Source of the DNA: CAYGLV01 sp964351025
GTDB taxonomy: Bacteria; Actinomycetota; Thermoleophilia; Gaiellales; Gaiellaceae
Direction of reading: 5' to 3'
Assembly: GCA_964351025.1 (NCBI GenBank)
Contig: CAYGLV010000044.1
Coordinates: forward strand, 1-20,700
DNA: 20,700 nt
A program made the position numbers and the translations under genes. Shown one piece after another: positions 1-7,445 of this stretch (the stretch's first letter is position 1; every line of letters starts with the position of its first letter). Under the pieces are notes generated by a model, which saw only the letters and a list, made by a program, of their open reading frames with translations, did not search any database and was not told the origin of the DNA.

Positions 1-835
1 CGTAGGCGAGCATGAGCGCGACCGAGCGCAGCATCGCAGCCGGGTTGGCGATGCCTTTTCCGGCGATCAAGGGAGCCGAGCCGTGGACGGGCTCGAAGAT
101 GCCGGGCCCGGCATCGCCGAGGCACGCGGACGCCGCGAGCCCGAGCCCGCCCGTCACCGCCGCGGCGACGTCCGACAGGATGTCGCCGAACGTGTTCTCG
201 GTGACGACGACGTCGATCGTCTCGGGTGAGCGCACGATCGTCATCGCGAACGAGTCCACGAGGGCGTGATCGAGCGGAACGTCGGCGAAATCGGCCGCGA
301 CCGTGAGCACGACGTCGCGCCACAGGCGCGACGTGGCGAGCACGTTGACCTTGTCCACCGAGGTCAGGCGCCCTCCCCGCGCCCGCGCGATCTCGAACGC
401 GCGGCGGGCGATCCGCTCGACCTGTGCGGGCGTGTACTCGCAGGTGTCGAAGACAGTGCCGTCGGCCCGGGTGCCGCGCGCGCCGTAGTAGAGACCGCCG
501 ACGAGCTCGCGGACGATGATCAGGTCCACGTTGCCCCGCCGCGCCGGGCGGAGGTTCGCATAGACGCCGAGCTCCTTGCGCAGCCCCAGCAGTCCCTGCT
601 CGGGCCGCACCGGCAGGCCCTCCAGCTCGGGCAGCCCGACGGCGCCGAGCAGGACGGCGTCGGCCGTCGTGCAGGCATGCAGCGTCTGAGTGGGCAGGGG
701 CATGCCGAGCGCCTTGATCGCCGCGCCGCCGAAGGGGTGCTCCTCGTGCGCGATCCCGTAGTGGTCGAGCACGCGCACCGCCTGGGCCATCACCTCCGGC
801 CCGATGCCGTCACCCGGGAGGCAGGCGATCGTCAC
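1..835 (-). CDS. leuB: 3-isopropylmalate dehydrogenase (LeuB), 3' end outside window
   Basis: Oxidatively decarboxylates 3-isopropylmalate in leucine synthesis; cytoplasmic. The first 278 residues are present (family about 350), so the C-terminus lies beyond the left edge. The start is a GTG overlapping the leuD stop as GTGA. The protein opens with GDGIGPE (residues 8-14). Family catalytic residues are all recognisable: Arg86, Arg96, Arg109, Tyr117, Lys162 (in SVDKVNV), Asp194 (VDSFAM), Asp218 and Asp222 (FGDILSD). The nucleotide loop reads EPVHGSAPLIAGKGIANP (248-265). An odd point is Leu256, which sits where NAD-dependent LeuB proteins usually carry Asp (SAPDIAGKG). Last visible gene of the leuCDB group, translationally coupled to leuD. 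Identity as LeuB rather than another family member rests on the leuCD context. Confidence 0.93.
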   Translation of the reverse strand, partial: MTIACLPGDGIGPEVMAQAVRVLDHYGIAHEEHPFGGAAIKALGMPLPTQTLHACTTADAVLLGAVGLPELEGLPVRPEQGLLGLRKELGVYANLRPARRGNVDLIIVRELVGGLYYGARGTRADGTVFDTCEYTPAQVERIARRAFEIARARGGRLTSVDKVNVLATSRLWRDVVLTVAADFADVPLDHALVDSFAMTIVRSPETIDVVVTENTFGDILSDVAAAVTGGLGLAASACLGDAGPGIFEPVHGSAPLIAGKGIANPAAMLRSVALMLAY

Positions 836-1443
836 AGCGCCGTCGTGTCGACCGGCGACGGGTGCGCAGCCTCGTACGCCGCGATCTCGGCCTCGTGCTC
901 GAGCGTGAGGTCGATGTCGTCGAGGCCGTGGAGGAGGCGATGGCGGGTGGTCTCGTCGAACGCGAAGCCGATCACTCGCCCATCCGGTGCAGTGACGGTG
1001 CGCGCCTCGAGGTCCACGGTGAGCTCGGAGCCGCTGTCGAGGTTCACCGACTCCATCAGGTCCTTGACCTCGTGCTCGGGCAGGGCGATCGCGACGAGCC
1101 CCGTCTTCCCCGCGTTCGTGCGGAAGATGTCGCCGAACGACGGCGCGATCACGACGTCGAAGCCGTAGTCCGAGAGCGCCCAGGCGGCGTGCTCGCGTGA
1201 GGAGCCGCAGCCGAAGTTGCGTCCGGCCAGGAGCACCTTCGCACCGGCGAACGCGGGGTCGTTGAGCGCGAAGCCCTGCCGCGGCTGCCCCTGCTCGTCG
1301 TAGCGCCAGTCGAAGAAGAGAACGTCGCCGTAGCCTGTGCGCTCGATCCGCTTGAGGAACTGCTTCGGGACGATCTGGTCGGTGTCCACGTCGGGCCGGT
1401 CGAGGATCGCGACACGTCCTGTGACTCTGCGGACGGCCTTCAT
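832..1443 (-). CDS. leuD: 3-isopropylmalate dehydratase small subunit (LeuD)
   Basis: Small (swivel-domain) subunit that pairs with LeuC to isomerise 2-isopropylmalate to 3-isopropylmalate in leucine synthesis. At 203 residues it has the usual length. It carries the family hallmarks DVDTDQIVPKQFLKRI near residue 20 and GRNFGCGSSREHAAWAL near residue 75, followed by FGDIFRTNAGKTGL. The ATG start overlaps the leuC stop (ATGA), and the stop overlaps the leuB GTG, so all three leu genes look translationally coupled. Nothing is missing or unusual. Confidence 0.96.
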   Translation of the reverse strand: MKAVRRVTGRVAILDRPDVDTDQIVPKQFLKRIERTGYGDVLFFDWRYDEQGQPRQGFALNDPAFAGAKVLLAGRNFGCGSSREHAAWALSDYGFDVVIAPSFGDIFRTNAGKTGLVAIALPEHEVKDLMESVNLDSGSELTVDLEARTVTAPDGRVIGFAFDETTRHRLLHGLDDIDLTLEHEAEIAAYEAAHPSPVDTTAL

Positions 1444-2837
1444 ACGTCCAGCTCCCGCACGTCCACGAAGTGTCCCGCGAGCGCGGCTGCGGCCGCCATC
1501 GCCGGGCTGACGAGATGCGTGCGGCCGCCGGGGCCCTGGCGGCCCTCGAAGTTGCGGTTCGAGGTCGAGGCGCAGCGCTCGCCGGGCGCGAGCACGTCAG
1601 GGTTCATGCCGAGGCACATCGAACAGCCGGCGTTGCGCCACTCGAAGCCGGCGTCGGTGAAGAGCCGGTCGAGCCCGTCGGCCTCCGCCTGGGCCTTGAC
1701 CTGCGCCGAGCCGGGGACCACGAGGGCCGTCACCCCCGGGGCGACCTTCTTGCCCGCGACGATCGCCGCTGCGACCCGGAGGTCCTCGATTCGCGCGTTC
1801 GTGCAGGAGCCGATGAAGACCTTGTCGATCCGGATCTCCTGGATCGGCGTTCCCGGTCGCAGGCCCATGTAGGCGAGGGCGCGCTCGGCGGCGGCGCGGT
1901 CGTCCGGATCGGCGGACTCCGCAGGGTCGGGCACGCGCCCCGTGACGGGGACGACCATGCCGGGATTCGTCCCCCAGGTGACCTGGGGCGCGAGCGAGGC
2001 GACGTCGATCTCCACCTCGCTGTCGTAGACCGCGCCGGGGTCGGACGGGAGGGCGCGCCAGCGGTCGAGCGCCTGCTCCCACGCCGCGCCGCTGGGAGAG
2101 CCGGGTCGGCCCTCGAGGTAGGCGAAGGTCGTCTCGTCGGGGGCGACGAGGCCAGCCCGGGCGCCCGCCTCGATCGACATGTTGCAGATCGTCATGCGGC
2201 TCTCCAGCGAGAAGCCCCGGATCGCCGCGCCCGCGTACTCGAGCACGTGGCCGACGCCACCGGCGACGCCGAGCTGCCCGATTGCGCCGAGAATGAGGTC
2301 CTTGGCGGTAACTCCGAGTGCCGCGTCGCCCTCGAACCGGACGAGCATGCTTCGCGGCCGCCGCTGGCCGAGAGTCTGCGTCGCGAGCACGTGCTCGACC
2401 TCGGACGTGCCGATCCCGAACGCGAGTGCCCCGAAGGCACCGTGCGTCGAGGTGTGGGAGTCGCCGCAAACGATCGTCAGGCCCGGTTGGGTCAGGCCCA
2501 GCTCGGGCCCGATCACGTGCACGATCCCCTCGCGGCCCGAGCCCGTGGCGAAGAGCGGGACGCCGAACTCGTCGCAGTTGGAGCGCAGCGCGTCGAGCTG
2601 GGCGCGGGCGAGCGGGTCGGTGATCGGCCCGGGCAGCGTCGGGACGTTGTGGTCCATCGTGGCGATGGTCAGGTCAGGGCGGCGCACTCGCCGCCTCGTG
2701 AGGCGAAGCCCTTCGAACGCCTGGGGCGACGTGACCTCGTGCACGAGGTGGAGGTCCACCCAGAGCAGCGCGGGCTCGCCCGGCGGCTCGCGCACCACGT
2801 GCGCGTCCCAGATCTTCTCGAAGAGCGTCTTCGCCAT
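1440..2837 (-). CDS. leuC: 3-isopropylmalate dehydratase large subunit (LeuC)
   Basis: Aconitase-family large subunit carrying the [4Fe-4S] cluster; works with LeuD in the second step of leucine synthesis. It has 465 residues, the normal length. The N-terminus MAKTLFEKIWDAHVV is typical of the family. The three cluster cysteines are Cys345 (FIGSCTNARIEDL), Cys405 and Cys408 (NAGCSMCLGMNPD). The motif VCGDSHTSTHGAFGALAFGI lies near residues 123-142. The gene starts 3 bp after the stop of the upstream ThrC-like gene, so leuCDB should share a transcript with it and lie downstream of the SAM riboswitch. leuA is not present in the window. Confidence 0.97.
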   Translation of the reverse strand: MAKTLFEKIWDAHVVREPPGEPALLWVDLHLVHEVTSPQAFEGLRLTRRRVRRPDLTIATMDHNVPTLPGPITDPLARAQLDALRSNCDEFGVPLFATGSGREGIVHVIGPELGLTQPGLTIVCGDSHTSTHGAFGALAFGIGTSEVEHVLATQTLGQRRPRSMLVRFEGDAALGVTAKDLILGAIGQLGVAGGVGHVLEYAGAAIRGFSLESRMTICNMSIEAGARAGLVAPDETTFAYLEGRPGSPSGAAWEQALDRWRALPSDPGAVYDSEVEIDVASLAPQVTWGTNPGMVVPVTGRVPDPAESADPDDRAAAERALAYMGLRPGTPIQEIRIDKVFIGSCTNARIEDLRVAAAIVAGKKVAPGVTALVVPGSAQVKAQAEADGLDRLFTDAGFEWRNAGCSMCLGMNPDVLAPGERCASTSNRNFEGRQGPGGRTHLVSPAMAAAAALAGHFVDVRELDV

Positions 2838-2840
2838 CGC

Positions 2841-4046
2841 TCAGGCGGCCGCCAGGCGGTCGAGGAGGGCGTCGGCGTCGGCCTCGATCGTCACCGGCGC
2901 GAAGGTGTGCGCGACGGCACCGGGGGTCTTCAGGCCGTCGCCGGTGACAAGCAGGACGACGCGCTCGTGCGGCTCGATCTCGCCCTGCCGGACGGCCTCG
3001 CGCAGCGCGCCCAGCGTGACCCCTGCGGCCGTCTCGCCGAAGACACCCGTCGTCTCTGCGAGGAGAGCCATGTTCTCACCGATGTCGTCCTCGGGAACGG
3101 CGTAGATCGCTCCGCCCGTCTTCTGTGCGATCGCCACGGCTTCGTCGCCGTCGGCCGGGTTGCCGATCGCGAGCGAGCGCGCGATCGTGTCCGGGCGCAC
3201 CGGCGTCACGCGCGTGCCCCCGCGGAACGCGGCCTCCACCGGCGAGCAGCCCTCGGCCTGGCCGCCGAAGAGGCGCGGCACGGCGCCGTGCACGAGCCCG
3301 AGCCGGCGGAAATCGGCGAACCCGCGGCCGACCTTGTGGAAGAGCGAGCCCGAGGCGATCGGGCCGACGACGGCGTCGGGGAACTCCCACCCGAGCTGCT
3401 CGGCGATCTCGTAGGCGAGCGTCTTCGAGCCCTCCGCGTAGTACGTGCGCAGGTTGACGTTGACGAAGCCCCACGCTAGCTCGAACGAGAGCTCGACGCA
3501 GAGCCGCGCGCAGTGGTCGTAGTTGCCGTTCACGGCGTAGATCGTCGGGCCGTAGACAGCTGCGGCGGCGAGCTTCTCCGGCTCGAGGTCGGCCGGGCAG
3601 AAGACCACCGCCTCGAGCCCCTCGGCGGCCGCGCGGGCGGCCACCGCTCCGGCGAGGTTGCCGGTGGACGAACAGGCAAGCGTGGTCAATCCGAGCTCCT
3701 GCGCCTTCGCTGCGGCGATCGCGACCACGCGATCCTTGAAGGAGTGGGTTGGATTGGCCGTGTCGAGCTTGAGCCACAGCTCGGCGATGCCGAGCGCGGC
3801 CGCGAGGCGGGGCGCCGCGACGAGCGGTGTCAGGCCGGGCGCGAGCCGTTGCTCGGCCGGTGGGGCAACGGGGAGCAGTGCTGCGTAGCGCCACAGCGAG
3901 CGAGGTCCTGCCTCGATCTCCTCGCGGGTCAGGGACGTGAGTGTGTACACGGGCTCCAGCGGTCCGAAGCAGCGGCGGCAGGCACCGATGGCCTCGGCGG
4001 GGTGCTCGACGCCGCAGGCGCGGCAGCGAAGGGTGTGGACGGGCAC
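2841..4046 (-). CDS. thrC: Threonine-synthase-family PLP enzyme with N-terminal zinc ribbon; SAM-riboswitch-controlled ThrC paralogue, possible homocysteine synthase
   Basis: A fold-type II PLP enzyme of 401 residues. The N-terminus is a zinc ribbon (Cys8, Cys11, Cys23, Cys26). The PLP lysine is Lys104 in NPTHSFKDRVV, where ordinary threonine synthases, including the second copy here, have NPTGS[FY]KDRGM. A phosphate-loop-like SSTGNLAGAVAA follows. The GTG at 4046 is chosen because AAAGGAG sits 8 nt upstream and the in-frame ATG at 4076 lies inside the 3' arm of riboswitch helix P1. Family annotation is threonine synthase (O-phosphohomoserine to threonine). Control by a SAM riboswitch would fit methionine synthesis better. 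A ThrC homologue called MetM, reported in Streptomyces as an O-phosphohomoserine-using homocysteine synthase, is recalled but unchecked. The family call is firm; the substrate role is uncertain. Confidence 0.88.
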   Translation of the reverse strand: MPVHTLRCRACGVEHPAEAIGACRRCFGPLEPVYTLTSLTREEIEAGPRSLWRYAALLPVAPPAEQRLAPGLTPLVAAPRLAAALGIAELWLKLDTANPTHSFKDRVVAIAAAKAQELGLTTLACSSTGNLAGAVAARAAAEGLEAVVFCPADLEPEKLAAAAVYGPTIYAVNGNYDHCARLCVELSFELAWGFVNVNLRTYYAEGSKTLAYEIAEQLGWEFPDAVVGPIASGSLFHKVGRGFADFRRLGLVHGAVPRLFGGQAEGCSPVEAAFRGGTRVTPVRPDTIARSLAIGNPADGDEAVAIAQKTGGAIYAVPEDDIGENMALLAETTGVFGETAAGVTLGALREAVRQGEIEPHERVVLLVTGDGLKTPGAVAHTFAPVTIEADADALLDRLAAA

Positions 4047-4067
4047 TTGGGTTGCTCCTTTCGTCTC

Positions 4068-4160
4068 GCTCGACATCCGTCCGGGTTTGGCACCACGCCC
4101 GTCTGGGCAGGTTGCCGAGGCTTCACAGGGCCGGTCCCTCAGCCTCTCTCGATGCGGAGC
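4068..4160 (-). promoter_or_regulatory. SAM-I (S-box) riboswitch upstream of the thrC-like/leuCDB genes
   Basis: Read on the minus strand, this segment matches the S-box core. GAGAGGCUGAGGGACCGGCC is followed by the block CCCUGUGAAGCCUCGGCAAC, then a P3 hairpin (GCCC/GGGC), then GUGCCAAACCC. Helix P1 is formed by GCUCCGCAUC (4160-4151) and GAUGUCGAGC (4077-4068), 9 of 10 positions paired including one G-U. P2 is GAGGC/GCCUC, with GGG/CCC above it. A -10-like TACAGT at 4191-4186 would place a start about 20 nt before the aptamer; no good -35 was seen. There is no U-tract terminator between P1 and the GTG, so control is more likely translational. The start of P1, GCUCC, is also complementary to GGAGC over the ribosome binding site (4058-4054). 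Confidence 0.86.
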
Positions 4161-4201
4161 GGGACGGTGCCCGCTTCCAGGCCGAACTGTACTGAAGAGA
4201 G

Positions 4202-5908
4202 TCACGGTCCGCCAGGGCGCGTGACGGCACCCTCCGAAGCCGACAGCACTTCGGCGGCGTACTTCGCGAACACACCGGTCGTGTAGCGGGGCGCCCGCGG
4301 CTGCCAGGCGTCGAGGCGGGCCTCCAGCTCGTCGTCCGACAGCTCGACGCGCAGCTCGCGCGCGTCCACGTCCACGACCACCGTGTCGCCGTCCTCCAGC
4401 GCTGCCAGGGGCCCGCCGTGGAACGCCTCGGGGCACACGTGGCCGACCATGAAACCGTGCGTCGCCCCGGAGAAGCGGCCGTCGGTCACGAGGGCCACCG
4501 AGTCGGAGAGCCCCTCTCCGACGATCGCAGCGGTCACGTGGAGCATCTCGCGCATCCCCGGCCCGCCCGCCGGGCCCTCGTAGCGGATCACGACGACGTC
4601 GCCCTCGCCGATACGCCCGGCCTTGACCGCGGCGAAGCAGTCCTCCTCGCAGTCGAAGATGCGCGCTGGGCCGCGGTGGAGCAAGCGCTCGTGGCCGGCG
4701 AGCTTGACGACGCAGCCGTCGGGGGCGAGGTTGCCGCGCAGGATCGCGATCCCGCCGCGAGGCTTGAGCGGCCGCTCGATCGTTGTCACGACCTCCTGCC
4801 CGTCGGTCTCGCGGGCTGCCGCGGCGATCTCGCCGAGGGTCCGCCCGTCCACCGTCGGCGCAGCGCCGTGGATCAGCCCCTGCTTCGCCAGCTCGCGCGC
4901 GACGAGTGCAACGCCGCCGGCCCGGTGGACATCGGTGGCATGGAAGCGGCCCCACGGCTTCATGTCGGCGAGCACCGGCGTCCGCGCCGAGATCTCGTCG
5001 AAGTCGTCGATGGTGAACGGGATGTCGAATTCGCGTGCGATCGCGAGCAGGTGCAGGACGCCGTTCGTCGAGCCGCCCATGGCGGCGATCGAGGCGGCGG
5101 CGTTCTCGAGCGCGGTCCGCGAGACGATGTGCGAGGGGCGGACGTCGTTGCGCACGAGCTCCATCACCAGGCGGCCGCACGCTGCCGCCGCTTCGGCCTT
5201 CTTCTTGGAGAGCGCCGGGATTCCGTTCAACCCCGCCGGGCTGAGCCCGATGAACTCGAGCAGCGTGGACATCGTGTTGGCCGTGAACTGGCCGCCGCAC
5301 GCGCCCGCTGCCGGGCAGGCGACCGACTCGAGCTCGTGCAGCTCCTCGGCGCTCATCTTTCCTGCGGCGTAGGCGCCGATCCCCTCGTAGACGTCGGCGA
5401 TCGTCACCTCCTTGCCGCGGAAGACGCCGGGCACGATCGAGCCGGTGTAGAAGACGACTCCCGGGATGTCGAGCCGCCCGAGCGCCATCACGGCGGCCGG
5501 GTTCGTCTTGTCGCAGGCGACGAGGCAGACGAGCCCGTCGAACAGGTGGCCGCGCGCGACGAGCTCGATCGAGTCGGCGATCACCTCGCGCGAGACGAGC
5601 GACGCGCGCATGCCCCCGGTGCCCATCGAGACGCCGTCCGAGACGGCGATCGTGTTGAACTCCATCGGCGTGCCGCCGGCCTCGCGGATGCCGCGCTTGA
5701 CGTCCTGTGCGAGCTCGCGCTGGTTCAGGTTGCACGGCATCGTCTCGATCCACGTCGTCGCGACGCCGATCAGCGGGCGGGCGAGGTCTTCGTCGGTGAA
5801 CCCTGTGCCCTTCAGCATCGAGCGCGCGCCGGCGCGGTCGGGGCCGTCGGTGAGCGCGGCGCTGTGCCGCTTGGCGGGATCGGACGGGCGGTCGTAGGGA
5901 TTGCTCAT
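4202..5908 (-). CDS. ilvD: Dihydroxy-acid dehydratase (IlvD)
   Basis: Iron-sulfur dehydratase that converts dihydroxy-acids to 2-keto acids, the third common step of valine and isoleucine synthesis. It has 568 residues, normal for the family. Cluster ligands are Cys59 (TMPCNLNQ), Cys132 (ACDKTNP, with Lys134 next to it) and Cys204 (PAAGACGGQFTANT), the three-cysteine pattern of DHAD proteins. SDGVSMGTGGMRASL (90-104) is also diagnostic. The ATG start overlaps the sulfurtransferase stop (ATGA). Downstream is the 155-bp gap with the SAM riboswitch, the largest gap inside the cluster and a plausible boundary between transcription or control units. Confidence 0.97.
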   Translation of the reverse strand: MSNPYDRPSDPAKRHSAALTDGPDRAGARSMLKGTGFTDEDLARPLIGVATTWIETMPCNLNQRELAQDVKRGIREAGGTPMEFNTIAVSDGVSMGTGGMRASLVSREVIADSIELVARGHLFDGLVCLVACDKTNPAAVMALGRLDIPGVVFYTGSIVPGVFRGKEVTIADVYEGIGAYAAGKMSAEELHELESVACPAAGACGGQFTANTMSTLLEFIGLSPAGLNGIPALSKKKAEAAAACGRLVMELVRNDVRPSHIVSRTALENAAASIAAMGGSTNGVLHLLAIAREFDIPFTIDDFDEISARTPVLADMKPWGRFHATDVHRAGGVALVARELAKQGLIHGAAPTVDGRTLGEIAAAARETDGQEVVTTIERPLKPRGGIAILRGNLAPDGCVVKLAGHERLLHRGPARIFDCEEDCFAAVKAGRIGEGDVVVIRYEGPAGGPGMREMLHVTAAIVGEGLSDSVALVTDGRFSGATHGFMVGHVCPEAFHGGPLAALEDGDTVVVDVDARELRVELSDDELEARLDAWQPRAPRYTTGVFAKYAAEVLSASEGAVTRPGGP

Positions 5909-6624
5909 TCGGGTTTGCCTTTCTCGACGGGGAAGCCGCGGGAGATCCAGTCGCTCCAGGAGCCGGGGTAGAGGCGCGCGTCTTTGCGGCCGGCCAGGAC
6001 GGCTGCGTGGAGCGGCGGGCAGGCGGAGACGCCCGAGCCGCAGTAGAAGACGAGCTCCTCGGCCGCGAGCGCCGCCGCGGGGAGCGGCTCGACGTGGAAC
6101 GCATTGCGGGAGCCGGGAATGCGGCCGGCGACGGGGTCGAGCGGCTCGACCTCGCCGCGCCAGCGCTCCGGCGAGCGCGCGTCGTAGAGGACGAGGCGCG
6201 GGTCGCCGAGGCGGGAAAGGATCTCGTCCGCCGAGATCGTGTCGTCGTCCCGCGCGCGGCAGACGAACGCCCCGGGCTCGATGCGCTCCTCCCCGGACGC
6301 GAGCGGGCCGCGCCAGGCGCCGAAGGGGATCGTCGCGCAGGCGTCGTGCCCGAAGTGCCGCAGTAACCACCAGAGCCGGGCGGCCCAGCCCGTGCCCTCG
6401 TCGTAGGCGACGACGAGGGTGCCCGGGCCGATGCCCGCGGCGGAGGCCCAGGCGGCGAATGTCTCTGCGGACGGCAGGGGGTGACGCCCGCCGCCCTCGC
6501 CGCCCGTCAGGTCGCGCTCGGTGTCCGCATAGGCGGCGCCGGGAAGGTGGGCGGCGAGGTATCCCTCGTAGCCTCCCCCCGCACCGCCGGTGCCGAAGCG
6601 GCAGTCGACGAAGCGCACGCTCAC
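5905..6624 (-). CDS. sseA: Two-domain rhodanese / 3-mercaptopyruvate-type sulfurtransferase
   Basis: Predicted to move sulfane sulfur from mercaptopyruvate or thiosulfate to an acceptor through a cysteine persulfide. An N-terminal rhodanese-like domain without an active-site cysteine covers roughly residues 1-115. The C-terminal domain, about 125-239, carries the loop CGSGVSAC with catalytic Cys195. CGSGV[ST]A is typical of mercaptopyruvate sulfurtransferases (established family knowledge). At 239 residues it is short for the family (about 280). The GTG start is inside GTGA, overlapping the thrB stop; an upstream in-frame extension would run into thrB and is rejected. It sits between thrB, whose product is O-phosphohomoserine, and the downstream ThrC paralogue. 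A role as local sulfur donor is an inference. Symbol given by family likeness only. Confidence 0.85.
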   Translation of the reverse strand: MSVRFVDCRFGTGGAGGGYEGYLAAHLPGAAYADTERDLTGGEGGGRHPLPSAETFAAWASAAGIGPGTLVVAYDEGTGWAARLWWLLRHFGHDACATIPFGAWRGPLASGEERIEPGAFVCRARDDDTISADEILSRLGDPRLVLYDARSPERWRGEVEPLDPVAGRIPGSRNAFHVEPLPAAALAAEELVFYCGSGVSACPPLHAAVLAGRKDARLYPGSWSDWISRGFPVEKGKPE

Positions 6625-7445
6625 AGAGCCCCCCGCGGGGCGACCGCGAGCCGCAGCACCAACTCCGCCGGGAAGCGGCGCGCGAGCGCGCTCTCGCAGT
6701 CGTCGACGCGCTCCGGGCGCGCCCAGACGATCACCGTCGGCCCGGAGCCGGAAAGCGTGACGCCGATCGCGCCCGCGGGCCACTCTGCGCGCACCTGCTC
6801 GAGGAGCGGAGCGGTGGCGGCGCGGTACGGCTCGTGCAGCCGGTCCTCGAAGGCGCTTGCGAGCACGTCGAGCCGGCCGGAGGCGAGCCCGGCGCCGAGC
6901 AGCGCGGCGTGGGCGGCGGTGAAAGCGGCGTCGGCGTGCGAGATCGTCTCCGGCAGCGCCGCTCGCGCTCCCCGGGTCGAGACACGGCCCGCGGGCACGA
7001 CCGCGAGCGGGATGACCGGCAGCGTCTCCGCGACCTTCGCGATCCGGCCACCCGAGGTGAGGCAGGCGCCGCCGACGAGGGCGGCGGCGAGGTTGTCGCT
7101 GTGGCCCTCGAGCAGGCTCCCGAGCTGGAGCAGGCGCTCCGCGGGCTCGCCGGGTCCAGCCGCCGCGAGGCCGAGCGCGATCGCTGCGGCGCTCGAGCCG
7201 AGCCCGCGCTCGAGCGGGATCCGGTTGAGGAACCGGAAGCGTTTGCCCTCGGGGCTTCCGAGCAGCGAGTAGGCCTGCACGGCGAGGTTCGACCAGTCCT
7301 CGGGTAGCTCACCCGCCCCCTCGCCCTCGATCGCGATGCCCTCGCCGTCTTCGACTTCCAGCTCGTTCCAGAGGTCGAGCGCGACCGCGGCGCAGTCGAA
7401 CCCCGGACCGAGGTTCGCGGTCGTTGCCGGGGCTCGGACGATCAC
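6621..7445 (-). CDS. thrB: Homoserine kinase (ThrB)
   Basis: GHMP-family kinase that phosphorylates homoserine to O-phosphohomoserine, the branch-point substrate for threonine and, in some organisms, methionine. It has 274 residues, slightly shorter than the common 300. The N-terminus VRAPATTANLGPGFDC is characteristic. The ATP-binding motif IPLERGLGSSAAA spans residues 76-88, and a C-terminal glycine-rich motif LSGSGPTVIV follows. The start is a GTG overlapping the thrC stop (GTGA). Clear hom-thrC-thrB gene order. Confidence 0.95.
   Translation of the reverse strand: MIVRAPATTANLGPGFDCAAVALDLWNELEVEDGEGIAIEGEGAGELPEDWSNLAVQAYSLLGSPEGKRFRFLNRIPLERGLGSSAAAIALGLAAAGPGEPAERLLQLGSLLEGHSDNLAAALVGGACLTSGGRIAKVAETLPVIPLAVVPAGRVSTRGARAALPETISHADAAFTAAHAALLGAGLASGRLDVLASAFEDRLHEPYRAATAPLLEQVRAEWPAGAIGVTLSGSGPTVIVWARPERVDDCESALARRFPAELVLRLAVAPRGAL

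Noticed and set aside
1470..3479. Long plus-strand open frame (669 codons) across leuC and the thrC paralogue
   Set aside because: It is the antisense shadow of strongly conserved minus-strand genes. The product is Arg/Glu/Asp-rich with no family motif. Similar shadows at 4418-5971, 5901-7307 and 12049-13464 were dismissed for the same reason.
4074..4076. In-frame ATG as the start of the thrC paralogue
   Set aside because: It lies inside the 3' arm of riboswitch helix P1, whereas the GTG at 4046 has a well-spaced AAAGGAG.
4151..6370. Single long minus-strand frames spanning several genes (for example 6104 to 2841 and 6370 to 4202)
   Set aside because: They only reflect few stop codons in G+C-rich DNA. 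The N-terminal parts are out-of-frame readings of ilvD and the sulfurtransferase, with no continuity of protein family.
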